DNA of 64,000 nucleotides, taken from Mesorhizobium helmanticense. GTDB taxonomy: Bacteria; Pseudomonadota; Alphaproteobacteria; Rhizobiales; Rhizobiaceae. Within the stretch, counting starts at the first letter, position 1, and the number at the start of each line of letters is the position of its first letter. A program made the translations under genes and the position numbers. This document shows positions 46,134-55,517 of the stretch, piece after piece. The stretch covers positions 62,001 to 126,000 of the forward strand of contig NZ_PZJX01000007.1 of assembly GCF_003034915.1 (NCBI RefSeq), written 5' to 3'. A model generated the notes under the pieces. It was not told the DNA's origin and did no database searches. It saw nothing but the letters and a program-made list of their open reading frames with translations.

Positions 46134-46718
46134 CTATTCCACCCAGGGTCCCTGATAGTCGGCATAGAGTTTCGCCGCATCCGGGCGCGGCCGCTCCGGC
46201 GCTGGCCCTTGATAGGAGCCGATATGGACAAAGCCGACAACGCGCTCATGCGGCGCCAGCCCCAGCAACGCCCTGCCCTCAGGCACGTCTGAGTACCAGT
46301 TGCTGATCATATTGGTGCCGTAGCCCAGCGCATTGGCCGATATCATCAGGTTCATCGCCGCCATGCCGCCGGACAGGAACATTTCCCATTGCGGGATTTT
46401 CGGGTTCTCCTTTGGGCTCGACACCACGCCGATCACCAGCGGCGCGCGCGAAAAGCGCGCCAGTTCCTGGTTGCGGCGGCCTTCGGGCAGCGGCCCCTCG
46501 CGCTGTTCGGCAAGGGCCGCCAGCTTCTTGCCGATCTCGAAGCGGGCCTCGCCCCGGTAGAGGATGAAGCGCCAGGGTTCCAGCCGGCCATGGTCCGGCA
46601 CCCGTGAGGCGGCGGCAATCATGGTCGCGATATCGGCCTCGCTGGGCGCCGGCTCCTTCAACTCCGGGATCGGCGCGGAATTTCGGGTCAGCAGAAAGTC
46701 GATGATCGGCGACGCCAT
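46134..46718 (-). CDS. nitroreductase family protein, 194 aa
   Basis: FMN-dependent nitroreductase-family oxidoreductase. DFLLTRNSAPIPELKEPAPS at the start, SRVPDHGRLEPWRFIL and AAMNLMISANALGYGTNMIS are family segments. ATG 46718 with GGAG 10 bases upstream is preferred over 46757. It heads a two-gene unit with the flavin reductase; the physiological substrate is unknown. Confidence 0.88.
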   Translation of the reverse strand: MASPIIDFLLTRNSAPIPELKEPAPSEADIATMIAAASRVPDHGRLEPWRFILYRGEARFEIGKKLAALAEQREGPLPEGRRNQELARFSRAPLVIGVVSSPKENPKIPQWEMFLSGGMAAMNLMISANALGYGTNMISNWYSDVPEGRALLGLAPHERVVGFVHIGSYQGPAPERPRPDAAKLYADYQGPWVE

Positions 46719-46895
46719 GGGTGCAAGTCTCCTGGAATTTGAGCTGAAGCACGCCATCGCGACATCGGGCGGCTTGGGCAGTGGCGCGGACGCGCCGGGA
46801 CGGCAAGAATCCTTTAGACCGAAACATGGCCCAGCAGAAGCGATCCGGACTCTTAAGCCTTGAAATTGCCACCGCCTTGGGCTTCAACGCAAGGC

Positions 46896-47861
46896 ATGTT
46901 TGAGGGGATGCTTCGTCTTTTCCTGGTCTGGCTCGGTGTGGCACTGTTCATGGTGCCGATCGCGTCCGCCATCGCCCAGAATGCGGACGGCATTAGCAAT
47001 CTGAAGCTTCCCGGGATTTCCAGCTACGCGAGGCCGAAAAGCGAGACATCGCTGGCTCTGGGCAGCAGCGGCGCGATCACGCTGTCGGCGCAACTGACCG
47101 ACAGGGGCGCCGACATCACGCGCGGCATCGTCTGGCGTGTCTTCAAGCCTGAAACAGCAAGCGACGGCAAGCTGCCGATGGTCGCTTCCGCCCATGGCGG
47201 CACCGCCGTGTTTCAGCTCGAGCCCGGCAGCTATCTGGTCCATGCCTCATATGGTCGGGCCGGTGCTACCAAGCGCATCACCGTCGGCAAGGACGCCAAG
47301 CGCGAGAGCCTCGTGCTTGATGCCGGCGGTCTCAAGCTCGACGCCGTGCTGTCGGGCGGGGCGCGCATCCCACCGAAAAAGCTGCGCTTTTCGATTTACG
47401 AGGACCATGCCGAAGCCAATGGCGACCGTGCGCTGATCATCCCCGACGTCGAGCCGAACAGCGTCGTGCGGCTGAACGCCGGCGTCTACCACGTCGTTTC
47501 GACCTACGGCGCGGTGAATGCGGTCATACGCTCCGACATCCGCGTCGAGGCCGGCAAGCTGACCGAAGCGACTGTCGAGCATCGCGCAGCCGAGATGACC
47601 ATGAAGCTGGTGCGCGAAGCCGGCGGCGAGGCGATCGCTGACACCTCCTGGTCGCTGCTCAACGAATCCGGCGACCCGATCAAGGAAACCGTCGGCGCCT
47701 TTGCCTCGATGGTGTTGGCCGAGGGCGACTACACCATCATCGCCAAGAATCGCGACCGTATCTACCAGAAGGATTTTACGGTCGTGGCTGGACAGAACAA
47801 GGAAATCGAGGTCCTGGCCTCGGAAGCCTCGGCGATCGATCCTGAGGAAGGCGCGGACTGA
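46896..47861 (+). CDS. secreted protein with three beta-sandwich-like repeats, 321 aa
   Basis: Exported protein of unknown function. The hydrophobic N-terminus (MLRLFLVWLGVALFMVPIAS) ends before AIAQNADG. Three related units follow: LEPGSYLVHASYGRAGATKR with ITVGKDAKRES, LNAGVYHVVSTYGAVNAVIR with SDIRVEAGKLTEATV, and LAEGDYTIIAKNRDRIYQKD with FTVVAGQNKEIEV. All share L-x-x-G-x-Y then a strand and V-x-[AV]-G-[QK]. This resembles carboxypeptidase-regulatory or prealbumin-like beta modules. The exact start (46896 or 46908) is uncertain. Confidence 0.7.
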   Translation: MFEGMLRLFLVWLGVALFMVPIASAIAQNADGISNLKLPGISSYARPKSETSLALGSSGAITLSAQLTDRGADITRGIVWRVFKPETASDGKLPMVASAHGGTAVFQLEPGSYLVHASYGRAGATKRITVGKDAKRESLVLDAGGLKLDAVLSGGARIPPKKLRFSIYEDHAEANGDRALIIPDVEPNSVVRLNAGVYHVVSTYGAVNAVIRSDIRVEAGKLTEATVEHRAAEMTMKLVREAGGEAIADTSWSLLNESGDPIKETVGAFASMVLAEGDYTIIAKNRDRIYQKDFTVVAGQNKEIEVLASEASAIDPEEGAD

Positions 47862-47899
47862 AGCGATTCCACCTTTTCGTTGAATCGCAAAGTCGCAAC

Positions 47900-48841
47900 T
47901 CAGGCCGCGAGCTTCGTCCGCCCCTGCAGGAACGGAAGCTTCTTCCGCCGCGCCTCGGCCGGCGCCAGATCGAACACGCCGCGATGGAGACGGTCGAGCA
48001 GCATCTTGCGGTCGCGCAGCGGCTCCAGCTCTTCCCAGCTCAACGCGTCGCCGACGCGCACGTCGATCGACTTGCCGGAGAGGCGCGCGAATTCACGGAT
48101 GAGCAGCGATGTGCGCAGCGTCAGTGAGGCCTTGCCGACGAACTTCGCCACGCGGCCGTCACGCTCGGCCATGTTCATCGGACCGCTGACCAGATGGAAC
48201 AGCCGACCGTTCTGACCGGAAAAATGCATCGGAATGACCGAGGCCCTGGCATCCTGGACGAGACGGGCCGGAAACATCTTCCATGGCAGGTCGCGCGCCC
48301 GGCCGAACCCCTTCGGCGCCGTGGCGACGCCGCCGGCTGGAAAGACGACGATGGTAACGCCCTCCTTCAGCAGCCGCACCGCCTCATGGCGCACCGCCAT
48401 ATTGTTCTTGAGCGCATCCTTGGTTTCGGAAAAGTCGATCGGCAGCGAATAGGGCTCCATCTCGCTGATCTTGAGCAGATCCTTGTGGATCATGACACGA
48501 AACGGGCGCTTAAGCTGCTCGGCCAGCGAGAGCACGGCTATGCCGTCGCCTATGCCAAACGGATGGTTGGCGACGATCACCAACGGTGTGTCGGGCAGCC
48601 TTGCCGGCGGCCACTGATCGGCGGTCCGCACCCGGACATCGATCAGTTCCAGCATGCGGCTGAACACGCGCTCGCCGGTCGGCACCACGTGACGGCGCCA
48701 GAAATCGTAGAGCGCAGCATAGCGGTCGCGCCCGGACAGGCCTTCGATCGAATGGATGAACCAGCGCGTCAATGCCGGCTGATGCGGGCTGGCATAGGAA
48801 AGTTCGGGAAACGGTCTTTCGCGCAGTTTCAGCTTCAGCAT
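47900..48841 (-). CDS. lysophospholipid acyltransferase family protein, 313 aa
   Basis: Acyltransferase of the PlsC/LPLAT superfamily with a variant catalytic motif NHPFGIGDG in place of NHxxxxD. It also has FPAGGVATAPKG and a preceding helix-rich N-terminal region (RDRYAALYDFWRR). It may acylate a lysophospholipid, ornithine lipid or polysaccharide; the specificity is not evident. It lies 3' of thrS on the same strand, separated from it by a strong terminator. Confidence 0.8.
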   Translation of the reverse strand: MLKLKLRERPFPELSYASPHQPALTRWFIHSIEGLSGRDRYAALYDFWRRHVVPTGERVFSRMLELIDVRVRTADQWPPARLPDTPLVIVANHPFGIGDGIAVLSLAEQLKRPFRVMIHKDLLKISEMEPYSLPIDFSETKDALKNNMAVRHEAVRLLKEGVTIVVFPAGGVATAPKGFGRARDLPWKMFPARLVQDARASVIPMHFSGQNGRLFHLVSGPMNMAERDGRVAKFVGKASLTLRTSLLIREFARLSGKSIDVRVGDALSWEELEPLRDRKMLLDRLHRGVFDLAPAEARRKKLPFLQGRTKLAA

Positions 48842-48878
48842 TGCGGCTTTTTAAACTCACGCCATGACAGGGATGTGA

Positions 48879-48908
48879 AAATGGCGGTGGATCGCTCCAC
48901 CGCCATTT
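48879..48908 (-). terminator. strong intrinsic terminator after thrS
   Basis: A 13-bp perfect stem AAATGGCGGTGGA (48879-48891) / TCCACCGCCATTT (48896-48908) with loop TCGC lies 20 bases after the thrS stop. On the minus strand it is followed by a TTTTCAC tract. Confidence 0.85.
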
Positions 48909-48927
48909 CGTTGTGACTCTGAAGAGA

Positions 48928-50901
48928 TCAGGCCGCGCGGCGTCTCCGGTCGGGCGTGACCGCCTCATCGGAAAGCAGCTTCACGGCTTCGACGAGACCA
49001 AGCGATTCCTGATCGCGCGAACCCAGGCGGCGGATGTTGACCGTCGCTTCCTCCGCCTCGCGCTTGCCGCAGACGAGGATGACCGGAACCTTGGCCAGCG
49101 AATGCTCGCGGACCTTGTAGTTGATCTTCTCGTTGCGCAGATCGGCTTCCGCCTGGAGCCCGACCGCCTTCAACTGCGCAACGACCTTTTGAGCGTAGTC
49201 ATCAGCATCGGAGGTGATCGTCGCCACCACAACCTGCAATGGCGCGAACCACAGCGGGAAATGACCGGAATAGTTCTCGATCAGGATGCCGAGGAAGCGC
49301 TCCATCGAGCCGCAGATGGCGCGGTGCACCATGACGGGCTGTTTCTTCTCCGAATCCGAACCGATGTAGAAGGCGCCGAACCGTTCCGGCAGGTTGAAGT
49401 CGACCTGCGTGGTGCCGCATTGCCATTCGCGGCCGATAGCATCCTTCAGCACATACTCGAATTTAGGGCCGTAGAAGGCGCCCTCGCCCGGATTGATCGA
49501 GGTCTTGATGCGATTGCCGGACTGTGTGCGGATCGTCTCCAGCACACTGCCCATGATCGCCTCGGCATGATCCCATGCCTCGTCGGTGCCGACGCGCTTG
49601 TCGGGACGCGTTGACAATTTCACGCTGATCTCGTCGAAACCGAAATCGGCATAGGTCGACAGGATCAGATCGTTGATACGCAGGCATTCCGACGCGAGCT
49701 GCTCCTCGGTGCAGAAGATATGCGCGTCGTCCTGCGTGAAGCCGCGCACGCGCATCAGCCCATGCAGCGCCCCGGACGGCTCGTAGCGATGCACATTGCC
49801 GAATTCCGCAAGCTTTACCGGCAGATCGCGGTAGGATTTCAACCCGTGCTTGAATATCTGCACGTGGCCAGGGCAGTTCATCGGCTTCAGCGCGAACACC
49901 CGGTCGTCGTCGGTGTCGTCGCCGGCGACCGTCACCTTGAACATGGCGTCGCGATACCAGCCCCAGTGGCCTGACGTCTCCCACAGGCTCTTGTCCAGCA
50001 CCTGCGGCGCGTTGACCTCCTGGTAGCCCTGCTCGTCAAGCCGGCGACGCATGTAGTTGACCAGGTTCTGGAACATCTTCCAGCCCTTGGCGTGCCAGAA
50101 GACGACGCCAGGCCCCTCTTCCTGGAAATGAAACAGGTCCATCTCGCGGCCGAGCTTCCTGTGGTCGCGCTTTTCGGCTTCCTCCAGCATCGTCTGATAG
50201 GCATCGAGTTGTGCCTGGTCGGCCCAGGCCGTGCCGTAGATGCGCGTCAGCATCGGGTTGTTGGAATCCCCGCGCCAATAGGCACCGGCCACCTTCATCA
50301 GCTTGAAGGCGTTGCCGATCTGCCCGGTCGAGGCCATATGAGGGCCGCGGCAGAGGTCGAACCAGTCGCCTTGGGCATAGATCTTGAGATCCTGATCCTC
50401 CGGAATGGCGTCGATCAGCTCCAGCTTGTAGCGCTCGCCCTTGTCGGCGAACACCTTCTTCGCCTTGTCACGAGACCAGATTTCCTTGGTGAACGGCTTG
50501 TTGCGCTGGATGATCTCGCGCATCTTCTTCTCGATCACCGGGAAATCGTCGGGCGTGAACGGCTCGTTGCGGGCAAAGTCGTAATAGAACCCGTTCTCGA
50601 TCACCGGCCCGATGGTCACCTGTGTTCCCGGCCACAATTCCTGCACGGCTTCGGCCAGCACATGTGCTGCGTCATGGCGGATGAGTTCCAGCGCGCGCGG
50701 AACCTCGCGGGTGATGATCTCGACCTTGCCGGACTTGCCGAGCGGGTCACCGAGGTCGCGCACCACGCCGTCGATCGAATAGGCGACGGCCTTCTTGGCC
50801 AGCGACTTCGAGATCGATTCCGCCAGGCCGGCGCCGGTCATCGCCGCGTCGTAGTCGCGGACGGAGCCATCGGGAAATGTCAGGGAAACGGTATTCAGCA
50901 C
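48928..50901 (-). CDS. thrS: threonyl-tRNA synthetase, 657 aa
   Basis: Class II aminoacyl-tRNA synthetase charging tRNA-Thr. An N-terminal TGS domain (residues 1-65, [20 protein letters not shown]), an editing domain ([18 protein letters not shown], with HxxxH), the catalytic core (zinc cysteine in [13 protein letters not shown], motif 2 [13 protein letters not shown], motif 3 [14 protein letters not shown]) and a C-terminal anticodon-binding domain are all visible. Length 657 is normal. Confidence 0.97.
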   Translation of the reverse strand: MLNTVSLTFPDGSVRDYDAAMTGAGLAESISKSLAKKAVAYSIDGVVRDLGDPLGKSGKVEIITREVPRALELIRHDAAHVLAEAVQELWPGTQVTIGPVIENGFYYDFARNEPFTPDDFPVIEKKMREIIQRNKPFTKEIWSRDKAKKVFADKGERYKLELIDAIPEDQDLKIYAQGDWFDLCRGPHMASTGQIGNAFKLMKVAGAYWRGDSNNPMLTRIYGTAWADQAQLDAYQTMLEEAEKRDHRKLGREMDLFHFQEEGPGVVFWHAKGWKMFQNLVNYMRRRLDEQGYQEVNAPQVLDKSLWETSGHWGWYRDAMFKVTVAGDDTDDDRVFALKPMNCPGHVQIFKHGLKSYRDLPVKLAEFGNVHRYEPSGALHGLMRVRGFTQDDAHIFCTEEQLASECLRINDLILSTYADFGFDEISVKLSTRPDKRVGTDEAWDHAEAIMGSVLETIRTQSGNRIKTSINPGEGAFYGPKFEYVLKDAIGREWQCGTTQVDFNLPERFGAFYIGSDSEKKQPVMVHRAICGSMERFLGILIENYSGHFPLWFAPLQVVVATITSDADDYAQKVVAQLKAVGLQAEADLRNEKINYKVREHSLAKVPVILVCGKREAEEATVNIRRLGSRDQESLGLVEAVKLLSDEAVTPDRRRRAA

Positions 50902-51013
50902 GTTCTTCTCCTATCCAGTCCCGCAAACGAGCGCGGGTGGTGAAATGCCGGATGCGTCCGGTAGCGGCAGCCTTTTAGGGGTAGATTCCGACGCCGTAAA
51001 GCGCCCGTTCCGC

Positions 51014-51832
51014 CTATTTGATCAAGCCAGGCAGCTCTTTCAAGAACGCTGCGCGCGTCGCTAGGCCCTTCGGCATGTCGGTCCGCTTCGTATCAACGAG
51101 GAGCCGGGCAAACACGATCCGGCGGTCGCCCTTTTCAGCCCAGCCGACGAACCAACCAAGCGAGCGCTTGTCCGTGCCGCCATTGCCGAGCCTGGTGCTC
51201 CCGGTCTTGCCCTGCACGGTCCAGCCGTCCGTCTGGAAGCTCGGAATGATCGCTTTGGCCATCTGATGCGCCCTGACCGAAACCGGCATTTGGCCGGCAA
51301 GCAGCCGGCGCAGGAAAGCAATCTGCTCGACAGGCGATATTTCGAGCGAGGAATTCACCCAGGAATTTGTGAGGCTGTCATTCTTGCCGGCGTTGCCGGA
51401 GACATCCATGTTGCCATAGCCGAACTTCGTGACATATCCGGCAAAGCGCTTGGCTCCGAGCCGGCGCGTGATTTCACGGGAATACCAGAGGACGGAATCG
51501 CGCTCCCAGATCGTGGGGTCGACGGTTTTCCGGTCCCGCTTCACCGCCTTGAACTCGGGCTTGTAGTCCCAGCTTGGCGTGTGCTCGTCGCTCAGAATGC
51601 CGGAGTCATAGCCAATGAGGGCTAACGGCACCTTGAAGGTCGACGCCGGGCTGAAGCGCTGGTCGCAAACGCCGTCCTGGTAGAGCGTCTCGCCGCTCAC
51701 GGTATCTTGGATCAGCGTGCATTCGACATCGCCGAGCGGTGCCGACTGCGCCCGCATCGGGAAACCAAGGAACCAGGCCAGAAGAAAGAGAACGATCGCA
51801 AAAACGAAGGGACGGCGGTCTATCTGGCGCAT
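51014..51832 (-). CDS. class D beta-lactamase, 272 aa
   Basis: Predicted serine beta-lactamase of the OXA group. The acylating serine is S64 in STFK (residues 64-67), followed by S113-V-L (the SxV position) and YGN at 139-141. W158 and the LEISPVEQ segment, and KTG at 209-211 within WTVQGKTGST, complete the class D set. A signal/anchor segment (FVFAIVLFLLAWFLGFPM) precedes it. All active-site motifs are present, so it is probably catalytic, but substrate range and expression are not visible. Confidence 0.9.
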   Translation of the reverse strand: MRQIDRRPFVFAIVLFLLAWFLGFPMRAQSAPLGDVECTLIQDTVSGETLYQDGVCDQRFSPASTFKVPLALIGYDSGILSDEHTPSWDYKPEFKAVKRDRKTVDPTIWERDSVLWYSREITRRLGAKRFAGYVTKFGYGNMDVSGNAGKNDSLTNSWVNSSLEISPVEQIAFLRRLLAGQMPVSVRAHQMAKAIIPSFQTDGWTVQGKTGSTRLGNGGTDKRSLGWFVGWAEKGDRRIVFARLLVDTKRTDMPKGLATRAAFLKELPGLIK

Positions 51833-51981
51833 GCAAAGCTCTTTCCTGGAGGGATCACCGGAAACGGCTTAGCGAGGCGTCTTGTCTCGATTTTGTCTCA
51901 AATTCGCAGTCTTTGTGCAGGCTGATGTTAACCCTACCAGATCGTAAAAGACCGGCCGGCGCTGAAATCCTGGGGATGCAG

Positions 51982-52356
51982 TCAGACCCCGGATTCGCCG
52001 GGCTTCCTACCGATCTGCCAATACCGCCAGGGCATGAACCAGCGATAGCGATCGGCCAGTGCCTCCGGCACACGATCGATGCCATGCGTGCCGAACGGCC
52101 CGCAGCGCAGCACCCGGAAAAGCCCCATCCAGCCGCCGGCCCACAGGCCGTGGCGGGCGATCGCCTCATGCGCGTATTCGGAACAGGTCGGCAAGTGCCG
52201 GCACGAATTGCCGACAAAACCGGACAGCGTCAGTTGATAGAGCCGAACCAGCGACGTGCCGAGGACACGGCCCGGCGTCTTGCGCCACGGACCGGGCCAG
52301 TTGCGCCCGCGCCGTCCGGCCAATGCAGCATGTGCGTGCTGGTGTTCGTTGCTCAT
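51982..52356 (-). CDS. yidD: membrane protein insertion efficiency factor YidD, 124 aa
   Basis: Small YidD protein thought to assist membrane insertion by YidC/SRP. The family core CRHLPTCSEYAHEAIARHG with conserved cysteines and RCGPFGTHGIDRVPE is present, preceded by a basic N-terminus. Two in-frame starts are possible (52356 or 52398); the shorter fits family length. No yidC, rnpA or rpmH genes are nearby, so it lies outside the classical rpmH-rnpA-yidC context. Confidence 0.9.
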   Translation of the reverse strand: MSNEHQHAHAALAGRRGRNWPGPWRKTPGRVLGTSLVRLYQLTLSGFVGNSCRHLPTCSEYAHEAIARHGLWAGGWMGLFRVLRCGPFGTHGIDRVPEALADRYRWFMPWRYWQIGRKPGESGV

Positions 52357-52439
52357 CGCGATCCGGATCGTCTTCCTGTCGTCGATAGATGTGGACATTG
52401 GCCGGGGAAAGCAATGTCTCTTTAGCTCCTCGATGGCAT

Positions 52440-52604
52440 TCAACGATGGCGCGGATACGCGCGGCCCGTCGGGTGGGTCCGCTGAGGCGAACCTGTTTCG
52501 GTTCGCCAATTTCCACCGGACTCCATACGCGTCGGTCTTGGCGGCTGGTACTGAAACGTCACGATCCGCATCACGTCACCGAAGATATCCAGAAGTTCGT
52601 TCAT
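52440..52604 (-). CDS. possible 54-aa protein divergent from LysR
   Basis: ATG 52604 on the minus strand is preceded by GGAGGAG with 7 bases spacing and gives a 54-residue product (MNELLDIFGDVMRIVTFQYQ, then a Pro/Arg-rich tail). No family is recognised. The strong binding site and the LysR-divergent position suggest a real gene or the remnant of the regulator's target. Confidence 0.4.
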   Translation of the reverse strand: MNELLDIFGDVMRIVTFQYQPPRPTRMESGGNWRTETGSPQRTHPTGRAYPRHR

Positions 52605-52661
52605 GGCCGCTTCTCCTCCAGGCAGCGATTAGATCGCTGCTGGCCTTCGTCCTCAAACGAG

Positions 52662-52667
52662 TATAAT
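52662..52667 (+). promoter_or_regulatory. TATAAT -10 element of the LysR gene
   Basis: A perfect TATAAT at 52662-52667 points toward the LysR gene, giving a leader of about 20 bases. The -35 is weak (CTGGCC-like). Confidence 0.45.
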
Positions 52668-52678
52668 TTCCGCCTCGG

Positions 52679-52693
52679 ATAACTCTGGGTTAT
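52679..52693. promoter_or_regulatory. LysR-type ATAAC-N5-GTTAT palindrome
   Basis: ATAAC (52679-52683) and GTTAT (52689-52693) form a perfect inverted repeat containing the LysR T-N11-A core. It overlaps the first ATG of the LysR gene, so autoregulation is likely. Confidence 0.5.
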
Positions 52694-53609
52694 GCGAATG
52701 AAGCGCGGGCGGCTTCCACTGACGGCATTGAGAAGTTTCGAGGCCGCCGGCCGGCACCTGAGCTTCAGCCGCGCTGCCGAGGAGCTTTTCGTTTCGCAGG
52801 CAGCAATCAGTCGCCAGATAAGGGAGTTGGAGACGCTGATCGGCAAGCCGCTGTTCGAGCGACTTCATCGCAAGGTCGAGTTGACGGAAGCGGGGCAAAC
52901 CCTCCTTGCTCAACTGACCGCCAGTTTCGATGATATCGACCGTCGGCTGTCGCAAATTGTCAGCAAGCCGGCCCAGAGCCAATTAACGGTCAGTGTCGAA
53001 CCGTCCTTTGCCGGCGAGTTCCTGATACAGCGTCTCAACTCGTTTCGGGAACGGCATCCCGATATCGACATTTCGATCGATGCGGAATCCCGGCTTATCG
53101 AATTCCGCGGGCACGAAGCAGAGATCGCAATTCGCTATGGAGCGAGCGCCCGGTCCTGGCCACGCACTGAAGCGTGGCATTTGGTCGACGTTCTGGTGAC
53201 GCCAGTCCTGACTTCCGCATTGCTCGCGTCTGGCGCCCCGCTGACATCTCCTGCCGACCTGCGCTACTATACGTTGCTCCACGACTACAATCGCGATGGC
53301 TGGGCGAGGTGGTTTCAGGCGGTAGATCTTCCAGATCTCGCGCTTCAGAGAGGACCATTGTTTACGGATGCAGCCCTTGCCATGCAGGCCGCGAAGCTCG
53401 GGCATGGCGTCGCGTTGGGTGATCGTATCCTGAACGGCGCCGATCTTCGAGCCGGTCTCCTGGTCCGTCCATTTGAGATGGAAGTGCCTTATGGCTCGTA
53501 TTGGCTTGTCGCTGCTGATTTCCAACGCCTCAGCCAGCCAGCAAAGACTTTTGCAGACTGGCTTTTCGAGGAACTCCGCGCATGGCCGACCGAAACGAAA
53601 CCTGATTAG
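52692..53609 (+). CDS. LysR-family transcriptional regulator (GcvA-like), 305 aa
   Basis: LysR regulator with an N-terminal winged helix (LTALRSFEAAGRHLSFSRAA, then VSQAAISRQIRELE) and a type 2 periplasmic-binding-like effector domain. GcvA-like features are in VSVEPSFAGEFLIQRL and DDIDRRLSQIV. ATG 52692 lies inside the palindrome; ATG 52698 (two codons later) is an alternative. The divergent neighbour is only the small ORF at 52440-52604, so the usual divergent target gene is missing or small. Confidence 0.88.
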   Translation: MRMKRGRLPLTALRSFEAAGRHLSFSRAAEELFVSQAAISRQIRELETLIGKPLFERLHRKVELTEAGQTLLAQLTASFDDIDRRLSQIVSKPAQSQLTVSVEPSFAGEFLIQRLNSFRERHPDIDISIDAESRLIEFRGHEAEIAIRYGASARSWPRTEAWHLVDVLVTPVLTSALLASGAPLTSPADLRYYTLLHDYNRDGWARWFQAVDLPDLALQRGPLFTDAALAMQAAKLGHGVALGDRILNGADLRAGLLVRPFEMEVPYGSYWLVAADFQRLSQPAKTFADWLFEELRAWPTETKPD

Positions 53610-54052
53610 GCCGCCTCTTCCGCCCGCTTCTTCTCGATCTGGCCGATGGCATCGACCACGGCATCGAAGGTCAGCATGGTCGAGGCGTGGCGCGCCTTGT
53701 AATCGCGCACGGGTTCCAGATATCTGAGGTCGGCGAAACGGCCTTGCGGCGGCGCGCCATTCTCCTTCAGCATCTTCAGCATTGTCTCGCGCACGCTGCG
53801 CAATTCATCCGCGCTGGCGCCGACGACATGCTCGGCCATGATCGAGGACGACGCCTGGCCGAGCGCGCAGGCCTTCACGTCATGCGCGAAATCGGTGACG
53901 ATGCCGTCATCCATCTTCAGATCGACAGTCACCGTCGAGCCGCACAGTTTGGAATGCGCTCGCGCCGTCGCATCGGGATGTTCGAGCCGGCCGATCCGCG
54001 CGATGTTTCCGGCAAAACCCAGAATTTTCGCATTGTAGACGTCGTCGATCAT
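53606..54052 (-). CDS. SufU/IscU-like Fe-S scaffold protein, 148 aa
   Basis: Iron-sulfur cluster assembly scaffold of the SufU/IscU fold. The conserved cysteines are C37 in SKLCGSTV and C62 in KACALGQASSS; the third cysteine of IscU/SufU is not present, the equivalent region reading PVRDYKARHASTM. The remaining helices (MAEHVVGASADELRSVRETM) fit the family. The role is probably Fe-S related but altered. ATG 54052 is chosen from homology. It is divergent from folE. Confidence 0.75.
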   Translation of the reverse strand: MIDDVYNAKILGFAGNIARIGRLEHPDATARAHSKLCGSTVTVDLKMDDGIVTDFAHDVKACALGQASSSIMAEHVVGASADELRSVRETMLKMLKENGAPPQGRFADLRYLEPVRDYKARHASTMLTFDAVVDAIGQIEKKRAEEAA

Positions 54053-54292
54053 ATTTTTCCAATCTGTCGCCGCCAAGCGAACAGCGATTGCCGCTGATGT
54101 GTCTTTCATTCGCTCGGCACGACCATATATAATGCTGGCAGTCGGGCATCGACAAGGCAACCAATGGCCATGTCTTTGCTCACATCAGTTCACGCCGCTT
54201 GCGGGCTGGAAACCGGGCGATTTCCAAGCACGAAAGGTCGTGGTCCGTTCAACTCGTTCCTCCCGGGAGAGGAACTACGGGAGACGCCTTTA

Positions 54293-54925
54293 ATGGATGC
54301 CGTCATCAAGAAGCTCATGCCCCAGTCCGCCTATATGGAAAAGCCGGTTACCGACCGGCCGAGCGAAGCCGAGGTCGAGGCTGCGGTGCACACGCTTTTG
54401 CGCTGGACCGGCGACAACCCGGACCGCGAGGGCCTGATCGACACGCCGAAGCGCGTCACCAAGGCGTTCCGCGAAATGTTCAACGGCTATGACATGTGCC
54501 CGGCCGATGAACTCGGCCGCACCTTCGAGGAAGTCGCCGGCTACGACGACCTCGTCATCGTCAAGGACATCACCTTCCACTCGCATTGCGAACACCACAT
54601 GGTGCCGATCATCGGCAAGGCGCATGTCGGCTATCTGCCGGACGGCAAGGTTGTCGGCCTGTCCAAGATCGCGCGCGTCGTCGATATCTTCGCGCATCGC
54701 CTGCAGACACAGGAAGCGATGACCGCGCAGATCGCCGGCGTCATCCAGGACGTGCTCAATCCGCGCGGCGTCGCCGTCATGCTCGAGGCCGAACATATGT
54801 GCATGGCCATGCGCGGCATCCGCAAGCAGGGTTCCACCACGCTGACCTCGACCTTCACCGGCATCTTCAAGGATACGCCCGAAGAGCAGGTCCGTTTCGT
54901 CACCATGGTGCGCGGCGGAGCCTGA
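54293..54925 (+). CDS. folE: GTP cyclohydrolase I, 210 aa
   Basis: First enzyme of folate/pterin biosynthesis, converting GTP to dihydroneopterin triphosphate. Zinc and catalytic residues are in [20 protein letters not shown] and [16 protein letters not shown]. Length 210 matches type IA. ATG 54293 with GGGAG 10 bases upstream is preferred over the longer frame from 54164. hisI follows 36 bases later, so the two are probably cotranscribed. Confidence 0.96.
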   Translation: MDAVIKKLMPQSAYMEKPVTDRPSEAEVEAAVHTLLRWTGDNPDREGLIDTPKRVTKAFREMFNGYDMCPADELGRTFEEVAGYDDLVIVKDITFHSHCEHHMVPIIGKAHVGYLPDGKVVGLSKIARVVDIFAHRLQTQEAMTAQIAGVIQDVLNPRGVAVMLEAEHMCMAMRGIRKQGSTTLTSTFTGIFKDTPEEQVRFVTMVRGGA

Positions 54926-54961
54926 CTGAGCTTCGCCGGTTGTACAGAACAAGGACCGGCG

Positions 54962-55420
54962 ATGTCGGCAGTGGAATTCCCGAAAGCTCCATCGGACAAG
55001 AAGGCACTGGAGGAAGGCGCGGTCTTTTCGCCGCGCTTCGATGCCGGCGGCCTCGTCACCGTCGTCGTTACCGATGCCGAAGACGGCATGCTGCTGATGG
55101 TCGCGCATATGAATGCCGAGGCGCTGGCGCTGACGCTCGAAACCGGCATCGCTCATTACTGGTCGCGCTCGCGCAAGGCGCTGTGGAAGAAGGGCGAAAC
55201 CTCCGGCAATGTGCAGAATGTCGTCGAGATGCTCACGGATTGTGACCAGGACGCCATATGGTTGCGCGTCAAAGTGTTGGGCCACGACGCAACCTGTCAC
55301 ACTGGCCGGCGTTCCTGCTTTTATCGGACGGTGGGGTTGATCGACGGCAAGGGGACGCTTGCCGGCGACGGCAGCAAGCAGCTGTTCGATGCGGAAAAAA
55401 CGTATCGAAAGCCCAAATGA
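54962..55420 (+). CDS. hisI: phosphoribosyl-AMP cyclohydrolase, 152 aa
   Basis: Third step of histidine biosynthesis, opening the adenine ring of phosphoribosyl-AMP. Zinc/catalytic cysteines are in [14 protein letters not shown] and [13 protein letters not shown]; the N-terminal [33 protein letters not shown] and ETSGNVQ segments are typical. It is HisI only, without the HisE fusion. It lies 36 bases after folE; both enzymes act on purine ribonucleotides. Confidence 0.96.
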   Translation: MSAVEFPKAPSDKKALEEGAVFSPRFDAGGLVTVVVTDAEDGMLLMVAHMNAEALALTLETGIAHYWSRSRKALWKKGETSGNVQNVVEMLTDCDQDAIWLRVKVLGHDATCHTGRRSCFYRTVGLIDGKGTLAGDGSKQLFDAEKTYRKPK

Positions 55421-55517
55421 ACCATCCATATGAACCATTCGCCGACGTGCCGTCACGTATATTCATGATTTCGATACGGCCCGCCTCTATATTAGCCGTG
55501 GGACAAGGGAGATCGTG

